This document shows, in pieces, positions 36,301 to 47,486 of a DNA stretch of 64,000 nucleotides (position 1 is the first letter of the stretch; each line of letters opens with the position of its first letter). The stretch comes from Epiperipatus broadwayi (lineage: Eukaryota > Onychophora > Udeonychophora > Euonychophora > Peripatidae): positions 1 to 64,000 of the forward strand of contig JAQFVV010001046.1 in the NCBI GenBank assembly GCA_028023455.1, given 5' to 3'. The notes under the pieces are model-generated. The model made no database searches, had not been told where the DNA came from, and saw nothing but the letters and a program-made list of their open reading frames with translations. The translations under genes and the position numbers were made by a program.

Positions 36301-37547
36301 CTGCCATTACTAAAGGAAATTTTAAATTGTTATACTTAAAATAAATATAAAAATTAATACACCTGCTTTATATACAGGCTGTATTAAAGTACTTTACAAC
36401 AAGACTATTGTTTATTACACATTCTACTTATGAGTTAATTATTTTTTTAAAAAGAAATCAAATAAATATAAAAATTGGTTAAGCTTAGGTAAGCAATAGG
36501 AGCAAGTGTGAAAACACTTGGTCACAATATATACATAAGATAGTCATTCAAACCGAAAATAAACATATAATGATTATTAAATTAGCAATAAAAAAATAAT
36601 AACTTGAACTCTGTCCTGTGTCAAGTGTTTGTAATTTAATTTGAAATAATAAATGATCTTACCTCTATTCATGCAGATGACCAAATATCAAATCGCTATA
36701 AAAGGGTACCCTAGCCTAAACTTTATTTACAATAATAATAATAAAAAAATATAAGTAAACTTAACCATCCCCCCTTTCTTTTCTATTAACATTTCTAATA
36801 GAATCTTCCAAAGCACAAACTGTGAAGTTCATGCTCCTGAATGTGAAAATAAAATGATTTTAATAAAAAAAATGTTACAGTAATAATCATATGATAAAAT
36901 TTAGTAGTTGAATCAAAGTTCATCAAATCATCCTTATAATAGTTCATGAGTTTTGGCATGAGAGTCTTTGATAACATAGTTCAGTTCTTCATATTGTTTT
37001 TTTTTAGCAAAGAATTGTTCACGTAACGATGTCTCCTCGCATCATTTAGAATACAAGCACGTTGACTCTTGGTTCATCTCTTGATTTTTCTGCATATATC
37101 TCAGGTTGGAAAATAGACATTTTCTTAGATATATTATCGAAGGAGACAATGAAAGTTTCATGCAGTCATATTAGGGAAGAGAGCGATCAAACACTACAGC
37201 ACGACTATTTTACCCCATATGCATCTTACTTTATCTTGTTTGAATTTATAAACTATGATTTAAATATTGATTAGTTTTCTTTCTGGGTTAGATAAACTAC
37301 TCCATAACTACTTTTGACTACTGCAATGTTTCTGTTCTTTTCTTCTGTCCGTATTTGAAAAATATCCAAGTTTCTTCGCTAACAGTTAGAAAATAAATTT
37401 TGTTATTGCAGAAATTTATATGAATTTTTTTTTTTTTTTTGGTTTTATATCACCATATCTAATTAAAAAGAATTATTATTTCAAAAAACATTCTCCATTT
37501 TCCTGCATTTGAAATTCCTATTCAGTTGATGTTAAGTTTTTATATTG

Positions 37548-39232
37548 TACCGGTCGAAAAACGCATATCGATCCAACAAACCCCTGAATATAGGTAAAGT
37601 ACCTCGAGTCCGATCACGTACAAGATATAAATCAGGTACATTGTGGATTCTGCCCTATTTATCTATATTCCCAGGTCAAAGATCTAATCAATAACCTTTC
37701 TCGGCGATACGATCAAATTCCTTTACTTTCACCGTGCCAGCAGCTGAGCCTTACAGCATGAGATTTATTTTTAATTATATATTTTAGTGAAAACTTGGGT
37801 GATTGATTTATATATAAATTTAAAATTAAAAATTATTTAAAATAAAATGATTCAAGGAACACTGGAAGTTTTGTTTTAGATATATCTATATTTAAAAATC
37901 ATTAAGTATTTTACATTAATATTTAACTCAAGCTCTTTAAAAAAACAAAAAAAAAAATACAATCTTTAAATTAACTTTTATAACTATACAAGTTTATGAT
38001 GAATTTATATTAGCGGTTAACATTTCATTTGTTTAGTTTATATACTTTTACTTTTGTTTACATTTATTTTTTTTTAAAATAAAACAAAAATGATTTTATA
38101 AATAAATGATCACGGATTTTAAAATTATCCATGCCCATTTAGTGCAAGATAGCGGCAGGTCTAAACATCTGCCTAACGCACATATATAAGAATGAATATT
38201 TTATTTATTCTTTACATAAGATTTAAACAAACATTTTTTATTGAAAAAGACATTAATGAAATAAACAATTATAATAAGACTAATTTGACGTCTTACTCCA
38301 CTAACATATATAAAAAAAAATTGATTTTATTTCTCTTTATAAAAAGAATAATTTAGATTTTCAAATAATTAATGTTTTATGACATTAGTGGACCTTGCTG
38401 GAATAGCTTATAACCAACTTTACAGTGATTAAAACTGTAAGTGGTTATACCAAAAAAATAGATCAGTTAATTATCAAGCAAACAAGCCACTTTAGTTGGA
38501 CTTACAACTAAAATCATACCTATAAGAACTATAACGTGAATTAGCCAAATCAAACGATTTTAACTAATTATGAAAACAAACCAAAAAATTGATTACTCAG
38601 GTCAAAGATCCTTAAGTATAATCATTTCCCTATGGCTTTCATATTAGATAGGCAAAAGAAAAACAAAACAATATCGGGTTAATAAATATATGAATGCACA
38701 GGAGAGAAGAAACGTAGGTAGAAAAATACGGGCCAGATTTTGGACACTCATATGCCTATTCCAACGAAGAATAAAAAGGGAAATCGATATGTCCGCATTT
38801 CGTGTCCATATACAGATAGGAGATAGGATTTACGGATCAACGTGCCCGCCTCTATGGGTACCACGCCGGCAAAGACACTCTATCTTAACCACACTATCCG
38901 ATTCACAGACGTATGCGAAACCGGAAGCTAACTCCGAATCACCAAATCAGTGACCGTTTTAGGTCTGTCCATGATACTCCAAGCATTCTTTATTAACCCG
39001 AGATGTTATAATTATTAAATATGAACGAATTATAATTAAATAACCTAAATGATCTAATACTGTATAGAGAGCAACCTGCGTAAACAACTACTTTATGTAA
39101 ATATTTAACCTACAAAATCATACATATAGAAATAAAGAAATTTATTTCTTGAATAAATCCCCCTTTCCCTCTTTCCTAAATTAAAAAAAAAAAGGCATGA
39201 TAATTAACTGGTGCTATCCAGCGGCGCTGTTA
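37548..39232 (-). mobile_element. Probable solo LTR of family 4, inverted relative to 18277-20725
   Basis: On the - strand the sequence ends TCGACCGGTACA at 37548, preceded by TCGGACTCGAGGTACTTTAC; this end matches 20630-20725. The proposed start, TGTAACAGCGCCGC on the - strand at 39232, parallels TGTAATGGCGG of the other copy. The middle holds a GC-richer stretch (38690-38960) without recognisable protein. The flanks do not show a matching 4-bp duplication, so the boundary at 39232 is tentative; the 37548 boundary is well supported. Confidence 0.45.
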
Positions 39233-39800
39233 CAAGGTCAAAATCTATAGCAAATTACTTTTGTCTTAAATTATAGAAATAAAAAAATAATAGAATCCCA
39301 TTCTGGGAAATCTATAATGAATTTATTTAAAATTACGGTAAGTTTATTTTTGAAATATATATGTTCGACATAACTCCACTTACGAAATAAAAATAGATCA
39401 ACTTATTTTACTTTAAAATTAAATCGTTCTTGCTAAAAACTCCCTTCTCCTAATAAACATAATTTGCTCTCTTAGCAAATTGGTCTCTTTGAACCCCCAC
39501 GAGTGAAGTTTGTCGAAATAATAAAAAAATCAACGCATGAAATCTCATGCTACAACTAACATAAAAACAAATAAATAAATTCATATTCAAATAGTCAAAA
39601 ATCTTAAAAATTATGGTGAGCTTGAGTTATGAAAACATAATTTAAACGAAAAGGGTTAAAGAAACAGTTAAACGATTTTCAATGAACAATAACTTTAGAC
39701 ATTTTTCTTTTTAGTTTTAAGAAATTATATTTACATTCTAACAATATTAGCTACTAACATCTTGACGAAAATATAAATTTTAAGCTCTTCAGCATTTTAC
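39233..39800. other. AT-rich; would be first intron if the exon at 39801 is real
   Basis: No repeat or coding signal. Confidence 0.35.
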
Positions 39801-39865
39801 CTTGGAATTCCCCGGGATGAGTTCTGCAGGCGAACGTTGGGGGCAGATGGCTTCTTTGAAGGCAT
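39801..39865 (-). CDS. Candidate first coding exon of an unidentified gene
   Basis: On the - strand an ATG at 39865-39863 in the context GAAC-ATG-CC opens 21 codons and two bases. It starts MPSKKPSAPNVR and runs into CCAAG|GTAAAATG, a good splice donor at 39801/39800. The block is GC-richer than its surroundings, as are about 130 bases before it (to ~39990), which would be 5' UTR or a CpG-containing promoter. A second donor-like ATG|GTGAGTGAAG lies upstream at about 39945. No continuation exon or protein family is recognised. A chance start codon and donor remains possible, but the composition shift supports a real exon. Confidence 0.45.
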
Positions 39866-40115
39866 GTTCTAGCAGCAGTAGGTCAGACGATTTCACATCT
39901 CAGGAGGGAACTGGGTGGTGAATTTCCCTTTTTTCTCTTCACTCACCATTTCACAGATGTGAAGACGTTCTCAAACTTTTTTTTTATCCTTTTTTTTTTT
40001 TTTTTTTTTAAAAAGCACCACTATTTATACCTTTCTAATGGTATACGATTTCTCTGCTGCTCCAGGTGATTTGCCTTTTTAAAAGAATAGGTATTATGCT
40101 TTTATTCTAATTTTA

Positions 40116-40304
40116 GAAAGTTTGTACCTCGATAAGGATTAATAGATTTCAATATAATTTTATGTTAGTTTTTATTTTAGATAATGATGTAGAATCTCTA
40201 CTAATTAATGAACAGAGATTCCACAGTGAATGGATTTTTAGTAATTTATCAATGCTTTTAATTTAAACATTTATTTTAAACTTCTTATCGAGGTACAAAT
40301 CTTT
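40116..40304. mobile_element. Short inverted-repeat element (MITE-like), ~190 bp
   Basis: TTTGTACCTCGATAAG at 40121-40136 and its exact complement at 40284-40299; the match extends outward (GAAAG / CTTTC) with one offset base. Inside is a second inverted pair, GAATCTCT / AGAGATTC. No coding capacity. I see no other copy in the window. Confidence 0.8.
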
Positions 40305-43073
40305 CAGAAAAGGACATCTTGGATACTTAAACTGAAAAAAATAAGATATTTTAAACATACATATATATAAAATATATAAAAAAATAGAATAATTTAGTGT
40401 GTTAGTACAATTATATATATATATGATTAACACTATCCAAAATAAATTTTAGGATTTATTTAGGATAGTTAAAAAAATGTTAAAAAATGTTTTTTTTTTT
40501 TTAGAATAATAAAAAGCAAACGTTAGTAAAATAAATGATTAGGTGGGTCAGACTGTGAAACAGCAAATCTGAATCAGATTTACCATTTCAATATCAAAAG
40601 CATTATTTTCAAAAAACGATTTAAAATTGATTTTTCTTTTATAGTATCCTTGATTTCTGTTACCCGGTGTATTAAAATTCTCATTTCCTTTTAAGTTGAT
40701 GTAGTTGCTTATTGTTGTATTTATATTATCAATGAAACAATTCACTAAAAAAAAAATGATAATAAAGTAGTAGAATTATGATTTTATTTTCATCATTTTC
40801 CTAGCAACTAAACTTGACATCAAGGTCATCTCCAAGTTTGCTTAGTTTAAATTTGCATCACGTAGTATTATTTGGTTTTAAAACTTATAACACAATCTGT
40901 TTAAGTTTGTCTATATATTGGATTATTTTTTTCTATTTTTTTGTTATACTAATAATCCACTAAATATATATATAATAATCATAACTTTCTTCTGTTCAAA
41001 TGTTACCAAATGAGCATACGCATTGCATATATACACATTTATGCTCAAAATAATGAAATAACATCCAGGTGATTTACATGTGTTTTAGATGGGTTAAAAT
41101 TGAAGTGTGAGCTAATTTTGGTTGACATGATTGAGTTATAAGCTATCCTAACTCAAGAAGCCTTAAATCTAAACATCATTATGAAATTATACTACCCAAT
41201 ATCTCATCAGATGTGAAAGAGGTTTACTAGGATTAAGATCCATCAAACAACAAAAATTAATTTATTTGCTTCTTCATCATTAGTTCACATTGTGAGGAAA
41301 AGTATCGAAGGGAAACAAATATCATATTTATCCAAAAATAACTGGATACTGCTATGATCCGACTCATATTGCTGGGTGACTAGCAAAATAATAATAGCTA
41401 AGTAATTAAAACACGCACAACCGAATTGAACATACTTAGTTTTAAAATAATTTAATATTGTACGACACTAATTACTTTTGACTTTTAATTTGTTTTTTTT
41501 TTTTAAAAAAAAAAATATTTTTTCAAAATCTTAATTAAATTATAACTATAAATCAATCTTTTTAAGCATTTTAATTTCAAATATTGAATGCATATGTAAT
41601 AATAATAATTATAAATGTTTGGAATCAAACAAATTAGGAATTAATCTTGTAATATTTTCTATACAAATTTTAATTATGTTTATTAAATTATAATCAACTA
41701 TCTCCAGTGATAAATATATTTATTGTACTTTAAAAGTAAAAATGTAAATTTAAATAATTTTAAATATTGAATAAAGAGAAGATAAAAAATGGGGTTTGTT
41801 ATCTTATATTGTATAAATAATATATAAAAATTGTATGGAATTATGTTTCTAAAGACTTTAATATAGCATTGTATACATAATTCTCTGTAAATAATTGTAT
41901 TTTTATTTATAAACATATTGAAAAATAGATTTTTCCCATTTTAAATTTTTGTATGTGCACAATATGAAAGTTCATTTTGAAAGTATAATTTTTTTCTATT
42001 ATAGATTAGATAATAGAAATAATGGGAAAACAATTATTAATAAAGAAAATAAGAAGTAAATTAAAGTGAGAATTGTTAAGTTGAAATAGATTTTTATTTT
42101 AAAAAGTCAGTTTATTTGGAATTAAGAAAGGTATTACTTTAAAATGTGTTGTTTGGAGCTTTATATGAAGCAAAAACTTGGATTATCAAAAAGGTAAAAT
42201 ATTTAGAGACTTGGGTGGGATTTTAGAATACACTGGAAAAGATTAGTTGACTTAATAAAAGTAGAAATACTGAAATCCTAAAATGAATTTTTCATAAATT
42301 TATGTTTATTAAAGAAGAAGAAAAAATTGTTTTGTACATGATTTTATAGTTAGAAAATTAATAAGAATTATGATTAATGTAAAAAAATGAAAGAAAAAGA
42401 AAATCAAATATTATTAATTTAAGGATATTGGAAATTGTGCAAATTTTATATTAAAAAAACAACATAATATGGATTTTAAAACAAATAGAGTTCTAAGAAA
42501 AAAGCAAAAAATAACAAGGTTTAATAGAGATAATTATTTGGAATAGTCTGTTTTTTTTTCTAGTTAATTATTAGTGATATATGTGTGAGTATTAATATAT
42601 GTATTTTAATGGATTAAAGATTTATATGTTTATTTATGTCTATTCATGAGTAAGGATAAGTAATAGATCTTTGTTGAAGAGAAAGGTCAATGGGTTAACT
42701 ATCTTAAAAACAATCCCAAGCACTATTATACCTATGCATAGGTTACAAGATAATTTGCTGATATTTCAATAATGTAATGGTTATTTTCTTCAGAATTGTA
42801 ATGATTTGATTCCAAATCAAAATTTTAGTTGCAATCCAATCAGCACTTGCTTTAAAAGAGTAATTGTTATGATGTTATTGAAACATCATTAAATAATATT
42901 GGATTCTATTTATAGCTATATTATGATCTTTCGTGACTGTGAACCTGTTGATCTTTCCCCATGTAAAAAGTTCCATACTTATTCTTATGCATGGAAAAGC
43001 CTGAAAAACCATTTGATATATATACAATTTAAATGTATGTATTATTTATATATATATATTTTTTATTGCACAG
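40305..43073. other. Extremely AT-rich DNA without supported features
   Basis: Long A/T runs and short TA dinucleotide arrays (for example 40410-40425 and 40964-40976). No match to the repeats in this window. A frame at 42899-43099 overlaps the approach to the possible exon below but has no protein signature. Confidence 0.45.
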
Positions 43074-43247
43074 CACTCTTTTCCAGCAATGGATTTTAAT
43101 TCTTTACTTATGCCACTGGATCTTTCTTCATATCATCTTCAAAATTTTCATAGAATTCCTCTTAATTTCTATCCTAAAGAAAACTACTCAAAGCCTAGAA
43201 AGTATAACATTTGTAATCTAACAGGACATATTAAAACTAAAAAAAAG
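43074..43247 (+). CDS. Possible coding exon, weak
   Basis: Bounded by an acceptor (TTTTTTATTGCACAG) and a donor (AAAAAAG|GTAATC), 174 bases, exactly 58 codons open in phase 0. The translation includes MDFNSLLMPLDLSSYH and KYNICNLTGHIKTKKK. It is rich in Asn, Lys, Phe and Ile, as AT-rich random DNA would be, and I recognise no family, so the case rests on splice signals and the open frame alone. Confidence 0.28.
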
Positions 43248-43739
43248 GTAATCTTGTTTGTTTTTTGTGAATTTCAATAATTTTTTGTGTTTTATTTACA
43301 AGAAAATTTTTTAATGAAAATATTTTATTTCAAATGTTAACTCAGCTTAAATGAATTTTAGATATAATCTTTTTTGAAAAGAAGTAATTCATGAGAAATG
43401 TTTGAACTAAATAGAACTATTTGATCCATAATCAAATTGAAAACTCATTAATGAACAATTTTCAACAGTATAAGAAATTTTAGCTTAAAAAATGTCGAAA
43501 GTAAATAACTCAAAGCTTATCATATTATAATGTTAAACTGAAAATTATATTAATTAAAGATAACACAATAATTTTTTCAATGAAAATAATATATGAAATA
43601 TTAAAAATAAGAATTCAAATGTTCAAAATGATATATTTTTAAATATAAAAGTTTACCTTCATTCATTAAAGAAATATAAATACAATTTTTACATCTTACT
43701 TCAAACACTTTTTAGCAAAAAAAATATTATTGTACACAT

Positions 43740-44035
43740 ATATAGATACAAGCTGATGTTTCGACTGTCCTGCAGTCTTCCTCAGAGCTATACTATAATG
43801 ACAAAATACATAATTATAAATAATACAATAAAAATTATAATCAATAAAATATATATATAATAAACATAATAAAACTCATAAAACTAAAATAAATTAAATG
43901 TGATAAAATGGAATTAAAACCATATAAAAAAAAAACAATATAATCCAGGTAATATAAAATAAAATATACAACATTAAATTGAAATATAAAATAAATATAG
44001 ATTGCACATGTGTATTCCTATCTGTGATTATATAT
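43740..44035 (-). mobile_element. Penelope-like terminal-repeat fragment with hammerhead-like core (tentative)
   Basis: On the - strand, 43785-43758 reads CTGAGGA, then a 5-bp stem GACTG/CAGTC around a small loop, then GAAAC. This fits the conserved core of hammerhead ribozymes (CUGANGA - stem II - GAAA). Penelope-like elements carry such ribozymes in their terminal repeats. The flanks are A/T-rich and no Penelope coding part is attached here. The ribozyme core is seen; the element assignment is inferred. Confidence 0.5.
43758..43785 (-). ncRNA. Hammerhead-ribozyme-like core
   Basis: All invariant core positions (C-U-G-A-N-G-A and G-A-A-A) are present with a perfect five-base stem II. Stem I could form between TATAG before the core and CTATA after it. 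Stem III is not obvious, so activity is uncertain. Confidence 0.45.
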
Positions 44036-44044
44036 TGTAACCTA

Positions 44045-44430
44045 ATGGGAATGAAGGGAAAGGAAAGATGAGAAGAAGAAGAGAGAGGAAAGAAAAATTT
44101 AAAGAAAATTGTAACCTAAAGATAAATGATAGAGAGAGAGAGTGTGGGTGAGATAGGAGGAGAGAGAGGAAGAGAGAAAGGAGAGGAGAGAGAGAAGATT
44201 GAAAATGAGAACCTTTTAAAATAAATTAAGAGGGGAGAGAGAGGAGAAGATATATATAGAGAAAGATGAAGCGGGGGAGAGGGAGAAATAGGAAAAGATA
44301 GGGAGAGAGAGAGGGAGAGAAATAAGAATGGAGTAGAGAAAAAAAGAAAAGGAGGATATACAATGAGATAGTGAAAAAGCAAGAGAGAGGAGAAGAAGAG
44401 AGAGAAAGAGAGAGGAAAAATAGAAAAAAA
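44045..44430. repeat. GA-rich (polypurine) tract in repeat B
   Basis: Long GAGA/GGAGAG stretch on the + strand, longer than in copy A and interrupted by ATTGTAACCTAA at about 44109, which repeats the beginning of the element. Ser/Leu/Pro-rich frames on the - strand here are artefacts of composition. Confidence 0.9.
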
Positions 44431-47400
44431 TCATCAGAGACTTTTCAGCTAGACGCAGCGGGGTTACAATAAATTTTAAGGATGAATGATACTACAGAGA
44501 TATACCATCAGATAGAAGCAAAATCTAATTATAATGCAAATCATTATTATAACATGATAAATAATTTAAAATAAATGATATAGAGTACATTTTCACTCTT
44601 ATAAATAGTTATTAGAATCAGTCTCCCATCAGATCATATTCTCTGAATAAAACCAATTTTTATTTAAGGAATATTTCACTAATAGATCTACTTATCTTTT
44701 ATTTCAACATAAATATTATTATTCTCATTATTTCTGAATCACAACGTCACAATTTGATTAAAGTAATTTACTTCAAGATGTACTTTTTTTATGATACATA
44801 TAATAAATAAGAAGTACTTATTTCACAATGACAATATTTAATCCTATGCTATGCACAAACGGGATGTGATACTTCACTAAAACACTAACAAGGGTAAACG
44901 ATCTCAGGGGTCTTACTATAACTCTTGTGAAATGTGCTAAGATATGATGTTGCCTAATAAGGGACTGAATGGATAAATAAATGAGTGAGTGATATCCTGG
45001 CCGACTTTGGGAGGCAAGCACTACACTTGTAGAGACTGCTTCCTACTATAAGATAACAATATTTATCAAAAATTATGAAAAGGATATTTATTTAATTATA
45101 TAATCAAAATATTCACAATTTAGGCTAATTATAGCCTTTTATCCAGGACATCACTTGAGATGGAAGAAAGACAAGGGTGCTTTTTATGTCCCTCCATCTT
45201 CTCATAGACAACCTTCATATGAAATTAAATGTAAATGGACCTTAACTAAATATAACAAGATAGTGTGCAGTCTGAAATATCATGAATAATCTTCCTCAAT
45301 ATCAAGCAGTCTTCATTTTATCTTACATAATATTCTATCTTAAAAGATAACATAGTTTTAAACAATTCTTAAAATAAAATATCATAGTGAGTATTTGTAA
45401 ATACTTGATTATCTGTTAATGTGATTTAATCCAGGAATCACAATTATATGCATGGTTTTAGTGTATTTTTATAAGCATGAAAATATCCTGTATATCTTTA
45501 ATGTAAATAATAAATGTTGTTGTGAACCCAAGACAGTGGCATGTAAAAAAAAGTATATAAACAAAAACTGAATTTATTTTAAAAAAATAATAAATTGGTT
45601 TATTAACAATTATGACAATATAAAACAACAACAAAATTTTTTTTATCTAAGTTAAGAAATATTGCCAAGATAGCGCTGTTACAATTAAGTCTTTTGACTA
45701 ACAGTATTTGAATAACTCCTTTGTTGCTACAAATAAACTACTAAGGTTTCTTTTGGAAAATAATGGAATTTACATAAATTACCCTATTTAATAATTTATT
45801 AAAAATAGAGAGTGAACATTAGCTAATTTTTTTATACAACTCCATTCAAATAAATAATTCCTAAAAATACTTTTGAGCATCCTGAAAAATGCTTTATATT
45901 GAATTAGTATTAGCTCAATAAAATATAATTTCACTTTATTTATTTTACAATAATATTATAAAATTAGTAACCAGGATTAATAAACTAATCTGCAAGTACT
46001 ATATATATATATATAATAAGCCAAACACATTTAAGCAATGGCTGGCATATCCAGAATAAATCTCAAATTATAAATAATTATACTCCTGTTGTTTAGAATT
46101 ATAAAATAATAAATGACTAAATAAGTAAAATGTATGGGCCAACTCATCAGAAGTCATTTGCACACATAAATATAAGAAGCTACTGTCCACATAATGTAAA
46201 TTACACTAAAATGTAAAATTTAAAAGTCTTACACATCAATCGGGGAAAACTCTGGATGAATACATTGATTTATATAGCATGTGTGGATTGCACTTACTGG
46301 CCATATGTCTACAATTTACATATTTAAAAGTATTACTTGTTGGTTGATTTGTGGATGGTAATAATATCATAAAAGCACAATGCAGACATTGTTATATCTT
46401 TAAGTACTAAAATAACTAAGTTAACCCTGAAGAAACCAAGTCCTTCAAACTAACTTATCTTGTCATTACATATCAAAAACATAAACAATCTCACCTACCA
46501 TGCTGGAAAAATAGCTTTAAACACATCATGAGTGAGAGGCCAACAAGATGCTCTGCAGAACTGAACAACATATCAGAACTGTTGTGGCTTCCACAATACC
46601 TACTTCTGAGGCAGAAAAGAGGATGCCTGGACTTTGTTATAGCGCATCAGGAAAACATGGAAAGACACACAGAGATATATATGATTCTCTCCAGGGATCT
46701 ATGTACTTTATAAATATGTGATGATAATCACTGGAAATAAGCACTATCACTTCATGGAACAGCATAATAAGGATGGGGGACTTATCCACTCTATCAAGCA
46801 CAATGATAAATATAATAGGGCCTTACTTTGTGAAGCCAAGCAATATTATACCAACAATAACTAGATACACACATCACTATAACTAACTGAAATCATATTC
46901 AAGAAATATTTTAATCACAATAATCAATATCTGAACCAACAAATGCAATTTTAAGTCAAACGACTATGAAAAATTAATTCAGAAAATTAATAGCATATGA
47001 AAACCTTAGGCACAAGTAACAATGCATACATGTATGGAATATTAAGTATCAAAATTATTATAACTAGTGGACACTAATGATAATATGAATAAAATATGAG
47101 AATAGTAATTTTCAGAGCATAAAAATATTAACGGTTATAATTACTATAGTACTTATGCAAAATATAATGGAAAGAAAACTTCCAATAATTGCTTTGTCAG
47201 TTTTGCAGATAAATTAATAAAAGATCACACATTTAAAATAACTATTAGTGAGATATTAAAATCTCCACTGACTCTGAATGAATAAAATATATGTTAGCTT
47301 ATCAAGCATCTACTAATTGTATAATAAAATATTACCTGAGAATGTGTAGAAAATCTGCACATTCTAATAACCCCATTAAGATTAAACTGATATATATTAA

Positions 47401-47486
47401 TTACCTGGCGCACATATAATACTAAACAGTATTACATTAAATGTAACAAATTTCCAAAGAAAATATTGCATAAAATATATATATAT

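Larger units (their letters stand above)
30668..36526 (+). mobile_element. 5.86-kb TG...CA repeat (giant LTR-like), copy A
   Basis: Starts TGTAATC at 30668, ends GGTCACA at 36526 and is flanked by ATAT on both sides (30664-30667 and 36527-36530). Copy B at 44036-51888 is co-linear over the whole length. Landmarks include the GA-rich tract followed by CAGCTAGACACAG.GGGGTTACAAT, TTATAGCCTTTTACCCAGGA, and AAGCTTCGCAGAATATTTGC (- strand). The terminal dinucleotides, the TGTAA start shared with the other LTRs here and the 4-bp duplication argue for a solo LTR of unusual size; a non-coding retroelement is the alternative. No reading frame is conserved between the copies. Orientation is assigned from the TGTAA end. 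Confidence 0.7.
27566..37547 (-). mobile_element. Old, split relative of the family-3 LTR, broken by Merlin-2 and a 5.86-kb repeat
   Basis: Three separated pieces align in order with the family-3 LTR at 55099-57465: 27566-28166 (TGTAACG start; CATAACCAATGATTGCATCC), 30491-30667 (around GATGCTAACTATCTAAATTA), and 36527 to about 37400 (TCTGTCCTG, then CTTACCTC, then CCCATATGCATCTTACTTTA). Divergence is large, so each local match is modest, but the common order is persuasive. The right end cannot be fixed; 37547 is where another LTR abuts. Orientation follows the family-3 element (- strand). Confidence 0.55.

Noticed and set aside
37062-37274. 70-codon + strand frame
   Set aside because: Lies in sequence that aligns with the non-coding family-3 LTR, and the frame is not kept there.
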